Of a stretch of DNA of 64,000 nt, positions 1 to 12,826 are shown piece after piece. Every line of letters begins with the position of its first letter. Position 1 is the stretch's first letter. Made by a program: the position numbers and the translations under genes. The notes below the pieces were generated by a model, which saw nothing but the letters and a program-made list of their open reading frames with translations, had not been told where the DNA came from and ran no database searches. The DNA comes from Gnetum montanum (taxonomy: Eukaryota > Streptophyta > Gnetopsida > Gnetales > Gnetaceae), in contig MNCI01004101.1 in the NCBI GenBank assembly GCA_015680685.1, positions 462,277 to 526,276 of the forward strand, in the 5' to 3' direction.

Positions 1-2115
1 TTCTTTGATTGCTCTTTTTCAGGACTATAACTTTCTTGGAGTGTACAAATTTTGTTTTCAACACCTCCTTTTTCAACCATTTTACTTCTTCCATTTGAAG
101 TAATGTTATCAATCATCATAGGTTCACTATAAATGTATATCTGATTTCGTTCTCCTCTCCAAGGTAACCACATGTGAGAATAGTCTGTTGATATGTAACC
201 TGAGAAATTCTTGCTCCAACTTCTACTCAATAAGAGACTATGCGAATCTGGTATATCTGCCACTTGAATAGTTACTCTACTTCTTATGCGAGTTTCAGAA
301 GCAATTTCCAATAGAACGCTTGGTAATTGACCCACAATCTTCACTCTACTTTTATCCACTTGAACGATCTTTTTATTTGATTTTTCAGGAATCAAACCAA
401 GTTTCTTACATATAGACAATGGCATTATAGTAGACGTAGCTCCAGAATCAACCAAACAATTGTGTAAGAATTTATCCTTTAATTTCATTGTCAAAAGGAA
501 AGGAGGAGCTTCCTTATCATATGAAGTCTTTAATTTCTCATCATTGTTAGACACATAACTTAACTCTGATTCTCTAGCTCTCCTTTTACCTTTAATGAAT
601 TCTAAAGCCTTTCTTTGCTGATCTCCTATTTGAAGCAACTGATAGAGGCTAATATTGGCTTTGACATGTTTAAGGTCTTCTATCAAATCATATTCTCCAT
701 CACCAATGAAGCTTGATCTCTTTATCCATTTATTAAAAGACTGATTTGGAGTGCTTTGCTCCACTTGATTGTCTTTACCTTTATTCTTATCCTTTCTACT
801 TGGCTCAAAAGCTCTTCTCTTAGTAGATGGATCAGTAATAACATTTGGGGGTCTAGAAGTAGTTAGTATTTCTTTAGATCTAAGACTATATCCATTTTCC
901 TCATTGTTAATGCACTCTTCATCTGAAGACATATCTTCTTCAGAACTTGATAGAGAAGAAGTATCACTAGATCCATTGCTAGAAGATTTACTCGCATAGT
1001 GAACACTAGATAACTCATCATCAAATTCAATATCAAGAAAGTTGGACATAATAAGATCACTTTCATCCTCATCTTCTACTAACTTAGTATCTTGATTTTT
1101 ATGCTTTCTATTTTTCCTTTCTTCCTTGATATTTACTCTTGCCAATGCTTTCTCAAGCTTCACTATTTTGTTAGACATATCTCTCATTACTGGTCCTTTT
1201 TCAGATCCTACTCTTTCATGTTCTGTCTCTTTCTTAACGAGAGATGGACTAGGTAAAGCTTTAAATTGAGCAAAATATTGCATAGGGATCATAACTCTTT
1301 CTTCTCTTTTTTGAATTGCGATATTTTCTTCGGGATTCAAGTTCAACTGTTTTTCTAACTGTATAGCTTCACTAAAGTAGTCATTTAGCGTAGTTAAGTT
1401 TGGAGTTCTCCTTAACCAAATTGAAATGTTGGGGTTGACAACCTTAAGGTAAGTTTCCTTAAGCATTTCTTCTGATGGCCTATATTTTCTTTGAAAGAGT
1501 TCACAAATTCGTTGAAACTTAATATTAAAATCTCTAATTGACACTTTAACTCCTTGCTTAGCTTGTATCAGCCCACAATATAGTTGTTGTTGATCTAATT
1601 GATTACCAAACTGGGCTAGGAAAAGATTCTTCATGTCATCCCAACTTGTAAAACTATTACTTGGTAAGTTTGAATACCAAATCTAAGCCATATCCTTTAG
1701 ATTTGATACAAACAACCTACAAGCTTGATCTTCATGTTGAATATTTGCATGAGCTAAACCTAACTCAAACATGTGAATATATTCTTCAGCTAAATAATCT
1801 TTTCCAGGAATGAAAGGCTCAGGCAAATATTTGTAAACTACCTTAGGAATATCATTGTAGTTTTGAAATCCTAATGGTGTAACTCTTTTCCATTCTATTC
1901 TTTTGAAATGTTGAACTCTTAGACTTTCTAGATCTTCTCTTACGAATTGACAAACCAGAGATAATGGGTGATCTTCTTGATCTTCTAGTTTTTCCACTAC
2001 TTGTTCCCAATTCAGAAACTTTCTTTTCTTCTTCTTCTGATGAAGAATCAGTCTTAGAATCTAGAATATCTTTTGAAACTTTTAAACTTTCCAAACTATG
2101 AAATTTCTTTGTCAT
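1..2115 (-). pseudogene. Element A gag-protease polyprotein, Ty3/gypsy type, partial
   Basis: Structural (gag) and aspartic protease part of an LTR retrotransposon. On the minus strand the frame from about 2040 down to base 1 is open except for one TAG at 1683-1685, and it runs off the window. The gag N-terminus (ATG at 2113-2115) is in another frame; the switch falls in a purine run near 2030-2045, so one indel separates them. The protease active site reads LVDSGATSTIMP near 425-460, an intact D-S-G-A. Serine- and acid-rich stretches precede it around 900-1070. RT and integrase would lie left of the window. One stop and one frameshift in about 700 codons make this the best preserved coding stretch here. 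Superfamily is clear from context; the lineage is not assigned. Confidence 0.8.
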
Positions 2116-2200
2116 GAACTAAAAATAGTATCTAATTCTTAAACCTTACAAATAATTCTTGATGTACTAAAAGTATAAGGCTTATGAACCTAGAGGCTTA

Positions 2201-2278
2201 ATTTTCAGCCCTCCTTCTAGCGCCAAAAGAACTATTTTTTAAATTTTCAGCCCTCCTTCTAGCGCCAAAAGAACTATT
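2201..2278 (-). repeat. Element A primer-binding site, tandemly duplicated
   Basis: A 36-base unit occurs twice, at 2201-2236 and 2243-2278, period 42, identical as far as I can read. On the minus strand each contains TGGCGCTAGAAGGAGGGC just inside the LTR end, where the tRNA primer would anneal to start reverse transcription. The same site in diverged form is found in elements B and F. I could not assign the tRNA from memory. Confidence 0.75.
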
Positions 2279-3469
2279 GGCGACCATTTGGGATGCGACT
2301 GCTTATGAGTGTCCTCAAACAAGATTTAGGTGCCTGCTGGTCTCTGGCAACACCAAGGCCCAAATACCTCCAAATAAACTCAGTAGTTAATGTGAGTATG
2401 TGTGTGTACTGTTGCGGCGTGTGGTTGTGTAAAATGTAATAATTATGTTGTGTGTGAACTACAAATGACTTACTTCAAAGAGATTCAGCCAACTTTGCCA
2501 AGTACTGTGAGTTCTTGAAAATTTCCTATTTTGTTCAACTGCCTAGTCTACGCGGTCCTTATAATACCTACTTGTAACAAATAAAATTTTGCAAAAACAT
2601 TTGAGCACAACTCCGCAATCTACTCCTAATTTTCCCCAGAGAAAGAGATAGTTCCACAAGAAAACTAGAAATAGAGCAAGATTCGATGGAAATAAGCAGA
2701 AAAGAAAAGAAAGCAGATTTGTGTAGACCTCAAATATTTAAACAAGGTAAAATGACACGAGTAAACACTTCGCAATAAAGCTATCCCAAATTCAATATCT
2801 ACGAATTGTTCAAACTTCCAAGGCTCAAACAAGCAATATCTTCAAGACAATCCTATTATGCTACCAAAAATTGCTGCGTAAACTACCACGTACGAGACTC
2901 CATTTTGACTAGATAATAGATGTCAACGATTGCATTCAAACAGAACCTTTAAAAGACTTGACAATTTCTGATTGAAATACCACGAGAATTCACTTTAAAG
3001 ATAAAAAGAAGCTATTCTGGTCCCATCAAAATACCAAATATTTTCTGAACCCTCTCGACTACTGAATTGTTCAACGGCGTGACTACAAACAGAGGCTCTC
3101 TTACAACAATCCCAATAGCAATTCCCACACATTGCACAATAATGAAATTTACTACTAAAATGCTCTCAAGGCTTTTAAACACAAGCACTTCTATGGCAAA
3201 AGTTTAATAGAAATTTCTATCGGGCAACAAGAACAGTAAGAGCAATCTAAAAATCCCAAAATTACTTGCCAAGGATGATACTATCTAAACCACTAGCTAA
3301 AAAATTTAAACAAAAAAAAATGAAATGCATAACTCACAGGACCATGACAAAGAGGCTGAAATCTTTATTCTAGCAAGCCATCTTGCAAGAAATCTTCTTT
3401 ACAAATCTTCTTAGATCCCAAGTGTGATGTGTGAGATGTGATAATGATGATCCCCCTTGACCCCTGAAG

Positions 3470-3480
3470 CCTTTTTATAG
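3470..3480 (-). promoter_or_regulatory. TATA box of element A LTR
   Basis: Reads CTATAAAAAGG on the minus strand, in the upstream half of the LTR and pointing towards gag. Transcription would start near 3440, giving a long R-U5 of over 1 kb. Confidence 0.5.
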
Positions 3481-3509
3481 GGTTCAAAGGTAGGTAGGGA
3501 AGTTACATA

Positions 3510-3898
3510 TTCAAAAATATCTCACCTAACTTCTCTCCCAAGTAACTTGGCCAACCAATTAGGAGGTTACTTGTCCAACAAGTTAGGTAAGTTACAACTA
3601 TTTTGGGTGGTTTCAACCACAAAAGATATAAAAATGCTACGGTTGACAAGTGCCCATGGTAGTTACAATATCATAGAAAATTAAAATACAATCTCTAAAA
3701 TACATAGGAATACAAGCTATAGTTGCTACTTACTCCATACATATATATCCTTTTAATTTTTCTTCTCCAAAATGAGATGTCAAGTCTTCTAAGTGATACA
3801 ATTTTCAAATATCTCAAAAATATCTCTCCTAACTTCTCTCTCAAGGAATTTGACTAACCAATCAGAAGATTACTTGTCCAACAAGCTAGGAGAAGGTT
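3510..3898. repeat. Two direct repeats in element A U3
   Basis: A block of about 86 bases (3510-3595) recurs at 3812-3898 with clear divergence; both contain TTACTTGTCCAACAAG. They lie upstream of the TATA box on the minus strand, where LTR enhancers usually sit. Confidence 0.6.
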
Positions 3899-4149
3899 AT
3901 GTGGTTAGGGAGTTAGGAAGTTATGCATAAAATGAGGAGCATTTTATGCTAACTTTAATATAATGTGACATTGAATAGGATAACCAATATTGCAAATTTT
4001 TAATGGGCAGTAAATAATATATTTCATAACTTGGGGTAAATGATGGCAGGTCTCTAAGTCTTCAAACCAACCATGAAATTTGAAAAATTTATAATTCATA
4101 TGATCCTAATCTTGGTTTAAACCCTTAAAATCTCCAATGGCTGTTATTA

Positions 4150-5070
4150 TTGCTACTTCATGGTGTTCGGATCCTCCATCGATGTGGCTTATTCAAGGGC
4201 ATCATTGTCGATGATGAGCCTAACGGATATAATGACGTCCATGACATGGCTTGAAGGCGTTCTGTCTTGCCGCAAAGGCTCTCCTTACCGCGTTCACGTC
4301 TGTATCGGTGTTGTCGTCCTCCCTGGTAAATTCGTGGACTATCCAAAATCTAAATGATGACGATCAATGATACTTGCAGAAGATGCAATAAGGCTGAGCT
4401 TGAATGTCGTGATGGCTGTGGTTGAAGGTGACTTGTTTGCGAACCAATCACCGCTGCGGTTCAATATTCTTTCCACATTTACTGATGGACGTATGTCTCT
4501 TAATTTTATTTTACTTTCTCCTATTTCTTCCCGGAACCTGCAAGAACCGACACGTTTGAAGCAAGATTCATATGCAGCATCATGCGAAGCCACCGATTCG
4601 AACTGCCTCCGCAGAATAGGGCCCTGTAAAATCGTAACTGACGATCACTGTGGGGGAAGGACCTGCAACGGCAATATGACTCTACCAAATCGTGATGGAT
4701 TTGAATAACTACGTGCCCAAACAGAGGGTTTCAATTCCTGTTTTGCCCCTAAAACTGACTTAGGGTTTCCTGCGTTTTTTCTGTTTGTTTGCCTACGCCC
4801 GCTGCTGACCTTTCTACCCCCACTGCTGCACACACCGCTGACCCTTCTGTACTGCTGTTGTTCATCTGTTCTCTGCCAAATACGCCTTAAGATCACCTCC
4901 AACGTTTTGTTCTTGATTTTTTGAGAAATGAAATCAGCAATGCCAACGGCTGCGGTGGTGCAGAGTGATGGCGGCGGAGACGTTTGATGGCTTGGCCGTG
5001 ATTTTACGGTGGCCATGTATTTTCCAGTTACACCGTAGTCTTTTTTTCTCTCCACTGGTGCTGCATAATT
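4150..5070. other. CpG-retaining island, unidentified
   Basis: This block is richer in G+C and keeps many CpG dinucleotides (for example around 4160-4330 and 4790-5030), unlike the retrotransposon sequence on both sides. Short open frames exist on both strands, including a 179-codon minus frame at 4645-5184 that is rich in basic residues and that I do not recognise. It may be a fragment of a host gene or a younger insertion; I see no start-to-stop gene with convincing exons. The next 570 bases (5071-5640) hold nothing I can identify. Confidence 0.35.
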
Positions 5071-5639
5071 TTCAAAACACTCGAGGAGTTGTCGATTTTT
5101 TTTTTGATTAATTCTTGTTTTACATGAAATTTCAAATGTTGTCTTTTTAAAGATACAACCAAATTTCACAACCGAGATCTGCAACTTTGTGCCTATTACA
5201 TAAATAATATACTCCCTTCCTTACTGATTTTACTATCTTCTGATCTTTGACAAGGGAATAATTCGGCACTTTCATCTTATACCCAAAAGGCTTCAACATA
5301 AAATTTTTACCAGTAAATCAATCTTTCAAACTAAAACACCCATCAACCTTCAACACTAAGGTTGTACTTAACTTACAACCATAGATTCTTACAATTTTGA
5401 ATAAAATATTTTAACTATTCCATGGAATGGCCAAATGTGCCAACAACAACATAATTGACACAAAAGGTAAAAACAATGTAAAATTGAAACCTATACAAAC
5501 AAAAAGTATTAAAACAAAGAAATGAAAGAAGTAAAGTAGGGCTATGCCCTAATCATGTAACTATTTCGTAACCTAATGTGGGTTAGGCAAGGTGTAAGAA
5601 ATAGAGGACTTAAAACAATATTCCTCTAAGTTATCATCA

Positions 5640-6170
5640 ACTATTGAGAAAGGCAGCTCTGCCCATATAGTTTTTTTGTGAAGCTCATCAATTTTGTCGA
5701 GCTTATTGATGGGTCAACATTGGGTTTCAACATGGACAGGTGACACACCCTCAGATATTTCTATCTCTGACCCTTGCTCTATGTTTATGTTGTTTATAGC
5801 CTAGTGGGCTACATCATTGCCAAATATCACCACTTCCCTACCTACATAAGGTAGATGAATCTCTTGATGTATTGATGAAGAGATCGCCCTTGGCTGGGCT
5901 AACTAAGATCTTCCTAGGATCAAATTGAACTAGGGCATCTTTTCCATGACAATGAATTCTGCGCTAGTGCGGAATTGATCACTTGCTACAAAGTTGACAG
6001 TCACATTCCCCTTGATCACAACATGTTTCCTATTGAAGGACTTTAGATAAGAAGTTGTCATGGGCTTGATATGGTCTAGTAGGCCTAGCTTGTCAACAAT
6101 AGGAAATAAGATCACATTGGTTGTAGCTCCATCATCAATGTCCACCCTATCAATCTTGTATTAACATACC
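5640..6170 (-). pseudogene. Element B aspartic protease
   Basis: Minus-strand protease of the Tat-like family, homologous to 36090-36660 and 46780-47440. The active site reads D-D-G-A near 6120-6145, followed by the TNVILFPIVDKLG segment shared by all three copies. A conserved WAELPF motif lies near the C-terminal end, around 5660. Several stops are present. No RT or integrase follows to the left, so the element is truncated here or was joined to unrelated sequence. Confidence 0.7.
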
Positions 6171-6179
6171 CAAATATTT

Positions 6180-9060
6180 ATGAACATAGGGGAAGTGGTT
6201 ATCTAATCCTTTTTGGAATCAACTTTAATAACTTTATTATGAAAAGTGAAGTGAGTTTCCCATGTTTCTTTAGCTATAGATGGAAGCATAATAGCATGAA
6301 TTGTTGTTTCCTCTGTGGGCATGTTTTCCTTAACAGGTATAAATGCCAACATGCAAATCAAGGCTTCACGGTGCACTATGGAGGTCATCATTAAATCACA
6401 CAAGCTTAATGTTTTATTTTTATGTTTTAAAGCTTGTTTAACTTGTGCAAGGGTGTCTATAAATTCTTGCCCAATGCCCAGTAGTTTTGTAGTTTTTAAT
6501 TCCTCCATATACCCTGAGAGAGAAATTCCTTGAAAAGAAGGGGGTTTGGCTTTCAGTTGAGAGGCAGGATTTTAAGCCTTAATATTTTCTTGTTGTTAAT
6601 GAATTTCTATTTTATCTTTAAATTGTGAGGCCATGGGAATTAGTTATAAATGGATGGGCTTAGGATGGCCTAGCGCAGTATGTTCTCTAATCATCTTATC
6701 CATTGGGCACACGTCGCATTTTCTTAAGCAAGGAGGTTGTGATGTAGTTCCAACCATTAGACTATGGGTAGGTGGTGAGTTTGTATACTTTTTTTCCCTT
6801 ATAAAAAAAGGTTCCTGCATTGTTGGAATAGCACATTGAGGGGCCTTAATCAAAAAGGGGGCATCGGGCTCCTATGGTTGCCTTTTAATAACAAAAGAAG
6901 GCTATGGCCTAGGTGTCACTAAAACTACAATACCTTGAGAAGGTGGATGGAACACAAATAGCTTATGTGTAGACTCTATAATATCCCTAGAACTAATAAA
7001 ATTAATAGTGTAGCTTGTATTACTAACATTCAATAGGTCTTTGTAGATATTCATTGACTAGTTTTCTAGCCAGTTGGTACTAGTTTCATCGAGAACCAAC
7101 TTACCTTGATCAATCATGCATTGAACATCATCTTTTAATTCCAGGAAATAGTCAGTATCATGAACACATAACTAGTAGTAGTTATATAATCATTCAAGGC
7201 TAAAATTTTTAGGCATAGGAGACTCGTTAGGCATATCTATAGAAGGGTTGTGAAGGATTTCACAATACCTCTCGTGTTGCTTATCTCCTAACATTTTCTT
7301 AAATTGAATGTTCCCAACATTCAATAGTTGGTCCAATAGCTCGAACAACTTAATTGGAAATGGAGTGTATTTAGAGCAATCCTTACACTCAAAATTATAC
7401 CTCGGCATAGCTTCTGTCATGGCCATCAACTCTGCAGGTTAGCTAACCCGCATGTTGCTAGAGCTTGGTGCTTTCGTAGTAGTGGTTGTGATTTTTGATG
7501 CTTTAGCAAGCTGTTTGTTGTTGGGCTTGGTTTCATTGGCCATAGAAGCCATAGTGGCCTTGCCCTTTTCCTTTTATTTCTTTGTGTACACATTTTTGTA
7601 AGTTATGTAAGCTGGGTCTTTACTCACTTCTACTACATCTTGTATACTTTGTGTTTGTGCAAAAGCCTGGCTAAGGGAATGTGGGGCTAAGTAATATAAG
7701 TTATATTTGATGAAATCATTTATAGCACCTTTAGAGATAGTAAGAAAATGGAATTTGGTGATTGGTTCATTGATTTCATTCAAAGCAACACTCTAGTGTT
7801 GTATAAATTTTTGAACGGGTTCTAATGGTTCTTGCTTAAAGTTCATAAGTTGATCTAAGGTAACTTTTGGCTTCAAGTTATACCTGAAGTGACTCACAAA
7901 TTAGCTTAACAATTATTCTAACATTGAAATAGACACACAAGGAAGCACACGATACCAATCCAAAGCCTTACTAGTCAATGACATGGAAAAAACAGAAATA
8001 ATTGCATGCAACCATGATTGTAATAATAGGGAGTTAGATCTAAACGTAAAAAGATGGGCATTTGGATTACCCTCTTTGTTGTATTTTATAAACTGAGGAA
8101 TTTGTACCCCAAGAGGTAATGTAACTTGAGGAACAACTAGGCCAACTAGGTCATCGTGATAAAAGTCCATGACTAGGACTATTTCATAACTAGCGGCCTT
8201 AAGCTACTTGACTTCATGAAGGAGGGTTTGAATAAGCTAGAAAGCTTGGTCTAGACCTCAGGGTGTTAAAGAAGGTTGTGTAATTTGAATTGCCAATGGC
8301 ATCACTAGGGAAATCTTCATGGGTGGTGCCATTAGTGGAACTACAAGTCCTAGTGGGGGAGCTATTGGAGTAGCTCCCATTGGTGGGGCTTCTTGAGCAT
8401 CCCAAAATCCTATGGGTGGTCCAACTGAAGTGACAATCATTTATGGTGCCATGGGAATAGTCACCTGCCCTTTTACTAAAGTAGCCCATAACCCTGTGGT
8501 TAGTTGTACTATGTGTAGATCTCGATACATATAGGACTATACATAGTGTAGTTTCTATGATCATTAGATATTAGGAAATGATGTCAGTGTCCACCACATA
8601 GTTGATGTTGGGACTGCTACTAGCGATGGAATCGACGTAGAGGAGATAACGGAAGTGAGGCCCATTTGTGACTGGGTCGTAGACATGGTATGTAAATTTG
8701 ATAACATAGACATCACACATTGAGAAGACTACATAGACTACAAATGAATATTAAAGGGAAAAGAAATTGAAGGTCCTACACATTGTTGAGTTGACAACAT
8801 TTGATGACCTCCTACGACCAAGGAAGGTTTGGGCTATAAAAGTGTTGTCGTTGTTGCCAAAGAGGAGAAGGACTATAACTGGTGTGGATATAACATAGGA
8901 GTATTCTATGAAGTTGTTGGGTAAACCAGACGACCACTTTTCGAATGGGACTCAAATTCCTCTTGCTCATCGTGAAGGGGTTCCTCATAGTGAGATGCCA
9001 TGTCTCGCTCTTTTGACCCACTCAATGGAATATGTTCATTCAATATCCACTGAAATGTTT
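6180..9060 (-). pseudogene. Element B gag
   Basis: Minus-strand gag remnant. Landmarks shared with the gag genes of E and F, from C- to N-terminus: an SLCDLMMTS segment with HREAL (6203-6508), a degenerate zinc-knuckle-like HDTDYF region (about 7100-7200), a PIKLFELLDQLL segment (7190-7429), an LAPHSLSQAFAQT segment (7574-7783) and the capsid-like ALDWYR region (7913-8170). The N-terminal part is recognisable to about 9060 by its acidic HDE repeats. Many stops and frameshifts; not functional. Confidence 0.7.
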
Positions 9061-9771
9061 CAGTAAGTGGTATAATGGACCTAGGAGTAGGAAGGAACTC
9101 CCTCCCATTCTAGTGGATAATTTAAAAGTTACTCTTTTCTTCATATGACTAATGGTCTAATGGGAGGCCCGCATAGATCCTTGTGCATAAAAAGTTATAT
9201 TGATCTTCATCCTCAGCCATGCACTCAGGATATTGGTGTTGGTGTTGAAGAGACTACTATGGTATCTGCATTTGGCTAAGTGGTTGCTCAGGATCTATTG
9301 CATGTTTCAAGGGATGGGCCATCCCCAAGCTTTAAGTGATGACTAAGGTGCTACTTGGGTTCCTTTTTGCTATGTCAAAAAGGACGAAATAGGTAAGCTA
9401 CATAGAAAGTGGAGTAGAAATGACAAAGTCTAGAAATGTTGAAAACGTAGTGGGTTATGCTACTGTGCTTGCTACACTAGATGATGCTAACAAATTTGTT
9501 ATGCTACACTTTCTATGCTATATGTGTTATGCTACATGGAACACAGAGTTTAACGCAATACACTATTTTGGGCTCTTTATCCTACAAGGCTCCAAGGGAA
9601 CCATCAACTGGGACTTGACTATACCAACCAAAACATAAACAACCCCTTCCATTGGCCTATGCTCCAACTATTACTATAGTAGGTCCATATGAATGTTATG
9701 TTTATGTTAGCAAGGAGGTACAAAAGGCACGCAGGACTAGCTATCACACATAGAAGGGACATGGAAGTTCA

Positions 9772-9790
9772 AGCCCTCCTTCTAACACTA
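9772..9790 (-). other. Element B primer-binding site
   Basis: Minus strand reads TAGTGTTAGAAGGAGGGCT, a diverged form of the element A site, 6 bases inside the LTR end. It fixes the direction of element B and its 5' LTR to the right. Confidence 0.65.
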
Positions 9791-9795
9791 AAAAC

Positions 9796-11912
9796 TATAG
9801 TATCTAAAAATGTTAGTGGATGGAACACTAAGAGGTTGTTAGGCACATAGCCTAAGCCTGTGTCCGTGGGAAGGAAATTCTAGAAAAAATGTAAACAAGC
9901 CACCCTAAGTAGTCTATTCAATTAATCATGAACTTAAGTGGTGTCCAATAACCATTCATAGATAATGATTTTAAGCGTCATGTATAAGGGTTCGGAACAA
10001 GCAGGAGTGTAGTATGCATAACAATCAGAAACTTAAGCATAGTTGCATATGACAATATAAATAAATAGATACATTAATAGTTTAAAATACTATAGAAAAA
10101 GAATGAAATAAGAGTGCGAGTAAAGAAGCACACTACCCCAAGATTGGGGAATGTGGCTTTTGATTGAATGATCTATACAATTGGTATGCTGCGTAGATAG
10201 AAACAACTGGGTAGTAGGGCAATATGGTCACACTCTCTGGAGTGTTGCAGACATGGTGTTAATAGGCATGGAGGAGTTGATGTTTGCTGGTCTAAGAGTT
10301 GCTACGCTGTGCATGGATAGGTGTCATGTTCAAGTGAAGGAGTGGGACAAGGATTTGGAAGGCTCTAATTCTAAGATTTGCTTCTCATCAACTTTCTACT
10401 CATTAATCTTCTGCCAAAGTTGACTACAAAAGCCAATTCTTAGAATGTCATTTACCATAGTATTTATAGATCGAGGTTTGGGAAAGAGCTATGGTTTGAA
10501 TGCCACATGTCCTGGTTCCCATGTAGCATGAACGTGGATGTGTTACACTGATGTGTTATGCTCAAAATGTGGTGCTATACTAGATAGGATAAGAAAGGAA
10601 CCAGAACTCTAACAAATTGTGACCATTTTACCAAGACCACATGTGCCAAAATCTGAAGGACTACCATATATTTTATAGAATGCTGAGAACAAATGCAAAT
10701 TAGAGCTACGCTTTGGGACTACATCTTCCCTCCTCTTTTGAGTAGGGTCAATCCTAGGGATAATTCTGGGGATAACAAGGGACACAAAAAATAAGACAGA
10801 CTGCTTACTTTCACCCCCGAAGAGGTGCTTGAGTAGGAATGATAGTCAATACTAAATTTTTGGAGCATAGCATGAACACTTAAAAAATTTTACATTTATG
10901 GCCTGCTACATTATCTATGCTGCATAGCGTAGTAGAATGTAGAACCCTTGTTTTGATGAATTTTGATTGAAGTTTGAAATGCTTCATTATCACACTTCTG
11001 CATGTAGCTAGGCAAGCAATTTTATCAATAAAAAAATGCATCTTTCATGTTAGAATGGCCTGAGAACTTTCTATTTCATCCTTAGGAAGTTTTGGACCCT
11101 GGCATCTTTGTTATGCTACACTATGCTGTGTAGCGTAGCACCTATTTTTAGTTGATTCTTGATAATATTTGCAATTTCCCTTCATGAAAGGCTAATCAAA
11201 TTCTGTTGTGTAGCTAGCCAAGTATCTTTGGGAGTCAAAAAATCACTAAATGTAGCTAGATAGCTTGACTATTTTCTAATCCAGCACTTAGAAAAAATCT
11301 GGGCTCTAAACTTGTGCTACACTATGCAGCGTAGCATAGGATAGCACCATTTTGGGTTAGAATTTGCTAAAATTTGAAACGTTTTCCCATGACATGCTAG
11401 TCACACTCTATGGTGAAGTAGGATAGGTAGCCTTGGAAGTCAAAGAATCACCCATATGCACCTTCTATGTTTGGTTCAACACTTAGAAAAATTTCAGTCT
11501 CACATGGCCTACTATGCTATCTACATTGTGAAACATAGTGGAGCATAGAAGATCAAAAATAGAAACTCTTACAAAATATTTTTTCATCCTAAACACTCTT
11601 GAAAAATCCTAGCCTAGCACCTAGGTGTACTAGCAACTGAGATGGCTTGGAAGATAGAAAATTTGCTAAATTTTTTAGTGCACCCTTTGTGTCCTTTGGT
11701 GAAAACTAGCCATGGACATGGATGGTATGCTAACTATGCTAAGGGGTGTAGTAGATAGACTCAAGAAAAACTTTATAGGTGTTAGGAATTCCAAGATGCC
11801 ATGCAATCTGTGCAACCTAACATGACACCACACTTGGAGAAATTTCACCCAGTTCTCAATGCTCGACAAATTTGGTACTAAGTCACAAGAGCCCAAAATT
11901 GATGGTGTTTCA
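9796..11912 (-). mobile_element. Element B 5' LTR
   Basis: Starts just outside the PBS and aligns to the element F LTR: shared blocks are the terminal region (9796-9880), the TATA region (10440-10580) and the outer end GGTGTTTCA at 11904-11912. At 2117 bases it is longer than the F LTR (1433). The middle (about 10550-11560) is full of short palindromes such as TGCTGTGTAGCGTAGCA, the same style as U3 of F. ORFs inside it are not genes. Confidence 0.6.
10461..10470 (-). promoter_or_regulatory. TATA box of element B LTR
   Basis: TCTATAAATA on the minus strand, at the position matching the TATA box in both LTRs of element F. Confidence 0.5.
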
Positions 11913-11954
11913 ATGGGGTGTAGGAATATTAGGTATAGTATTTCTCATATAACA

Positions 11955-12345
11955 CAAGATCCCTATGCTCATGTAGAGCATAACACTATTTTCCACAAAA
12001 ATTTTCCATGTGTTTGTTATGCTTGCATAGAGTGTAACACTTTTCTAGCATAATTTTCTAGTTTTTTTCACACTCCTATAAAGTGTAACAACTGTTTGCA
12101 CAAAATTTTTCTAAGTGTTTGTCATGATCCCAGAGAGCATGACAACTACATAGCGCAATAGAAAAATTTATATAAATTTTTAAGTTTTTTCATGATCTCA
12201 AGGAGCGTGAAAATGGTAAATTACTAGATAAAATCTGGAAAAATTTCTCCAAGTCTTGGTCATGCTCCTAGGGAATGTGACAACACTAGAATATAAAAAA
12301 ATTTCCAAGTGTTGATCATAGTCCCATGAAGTGTGATAATAGTGA
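11955..12345. repeat. Tandem array of short stem-loops
   Basis: About seven units of 55-65 bases. Each holds a small imperfect inverted repeat (types such as TATGCTC with GAGCATA, or CATGATC with GAGCATG) followed by an A/T-rich spacer containing AAATTTTTC. The stems vary between units while the pairing is often kept. It lies between the outer end of the B LTR and the start of recognisable element C. From 12346 to 12826 I see nothing further. Confidence 0.6.
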
Positions 12346-12826
12346 AATATGAAATTTCCAAAGTGTAGGGCATAGCAATCCCAAACTTTTTCCAACTTTG
12401 TTGTTATACTCTTGGGGACATCCCAAAGCTTCATAGTCCAGCTTGCTATGTGAGACATAAAAAAACCTATTACATAACATGATACACTGAGCACTTGAAA
12501 CTCGCTATGTGCCACTATGCTAAGTGGTACATTTAAAACCCTTCTCCCATCTGACTACACAGGACACAAGTAAAACCCTGGTCCCATCCCATGATGCTTG
12601 ACACCTGGAAGCCCATGATGAAACCCTCACCTAGTACCGTAGTGTGGGATGTTGTCAAATCATAAAACCCTAAAAATGAAAAGACCCATGATGCATGTGT
12701 CCTTCCAAACCATGGAAGCGACGATGGTCCCTACCCATGGTAGGCCATCCCAAAACCCCCAATACTTCCAACGCACCGGTGCATAAGAAAAAATAAAAAT
12801 TAGAAGGGCATGGCATGATGACATAC

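Larger units (their letters stand above)
2278..3960 (-). mobile_element. Element A 5' LTR
   Basis: The left edge (the LTR 3' end) is fixed at 2278 because the copy at 17515-18349 shares the sequence up to GGTCGCCA and diverges right after it, where the PBS begins here. A TATA box on the minus strand sits at 3470-3480. The right edge is uncertain: I set it near 3960 to include two related blocks at 3510-3595 and 3812-3898 (about 300 bases apart) that look like a U3 duplication. Confidence 0.6.

Noticed and set aside
4645-5184. 179-codon minus-strand frame as a host gene
   Set aside because: Low-complexity basic composition, no domain I recognise, and no supporting exon or promoter structure; reported only as part of an unidentified island.
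10181-10423. 80-codon plus-strand ORF
   Set aside because: Lies inside the element B LTR near its TATA box; no counterpart in the F LTR frame.
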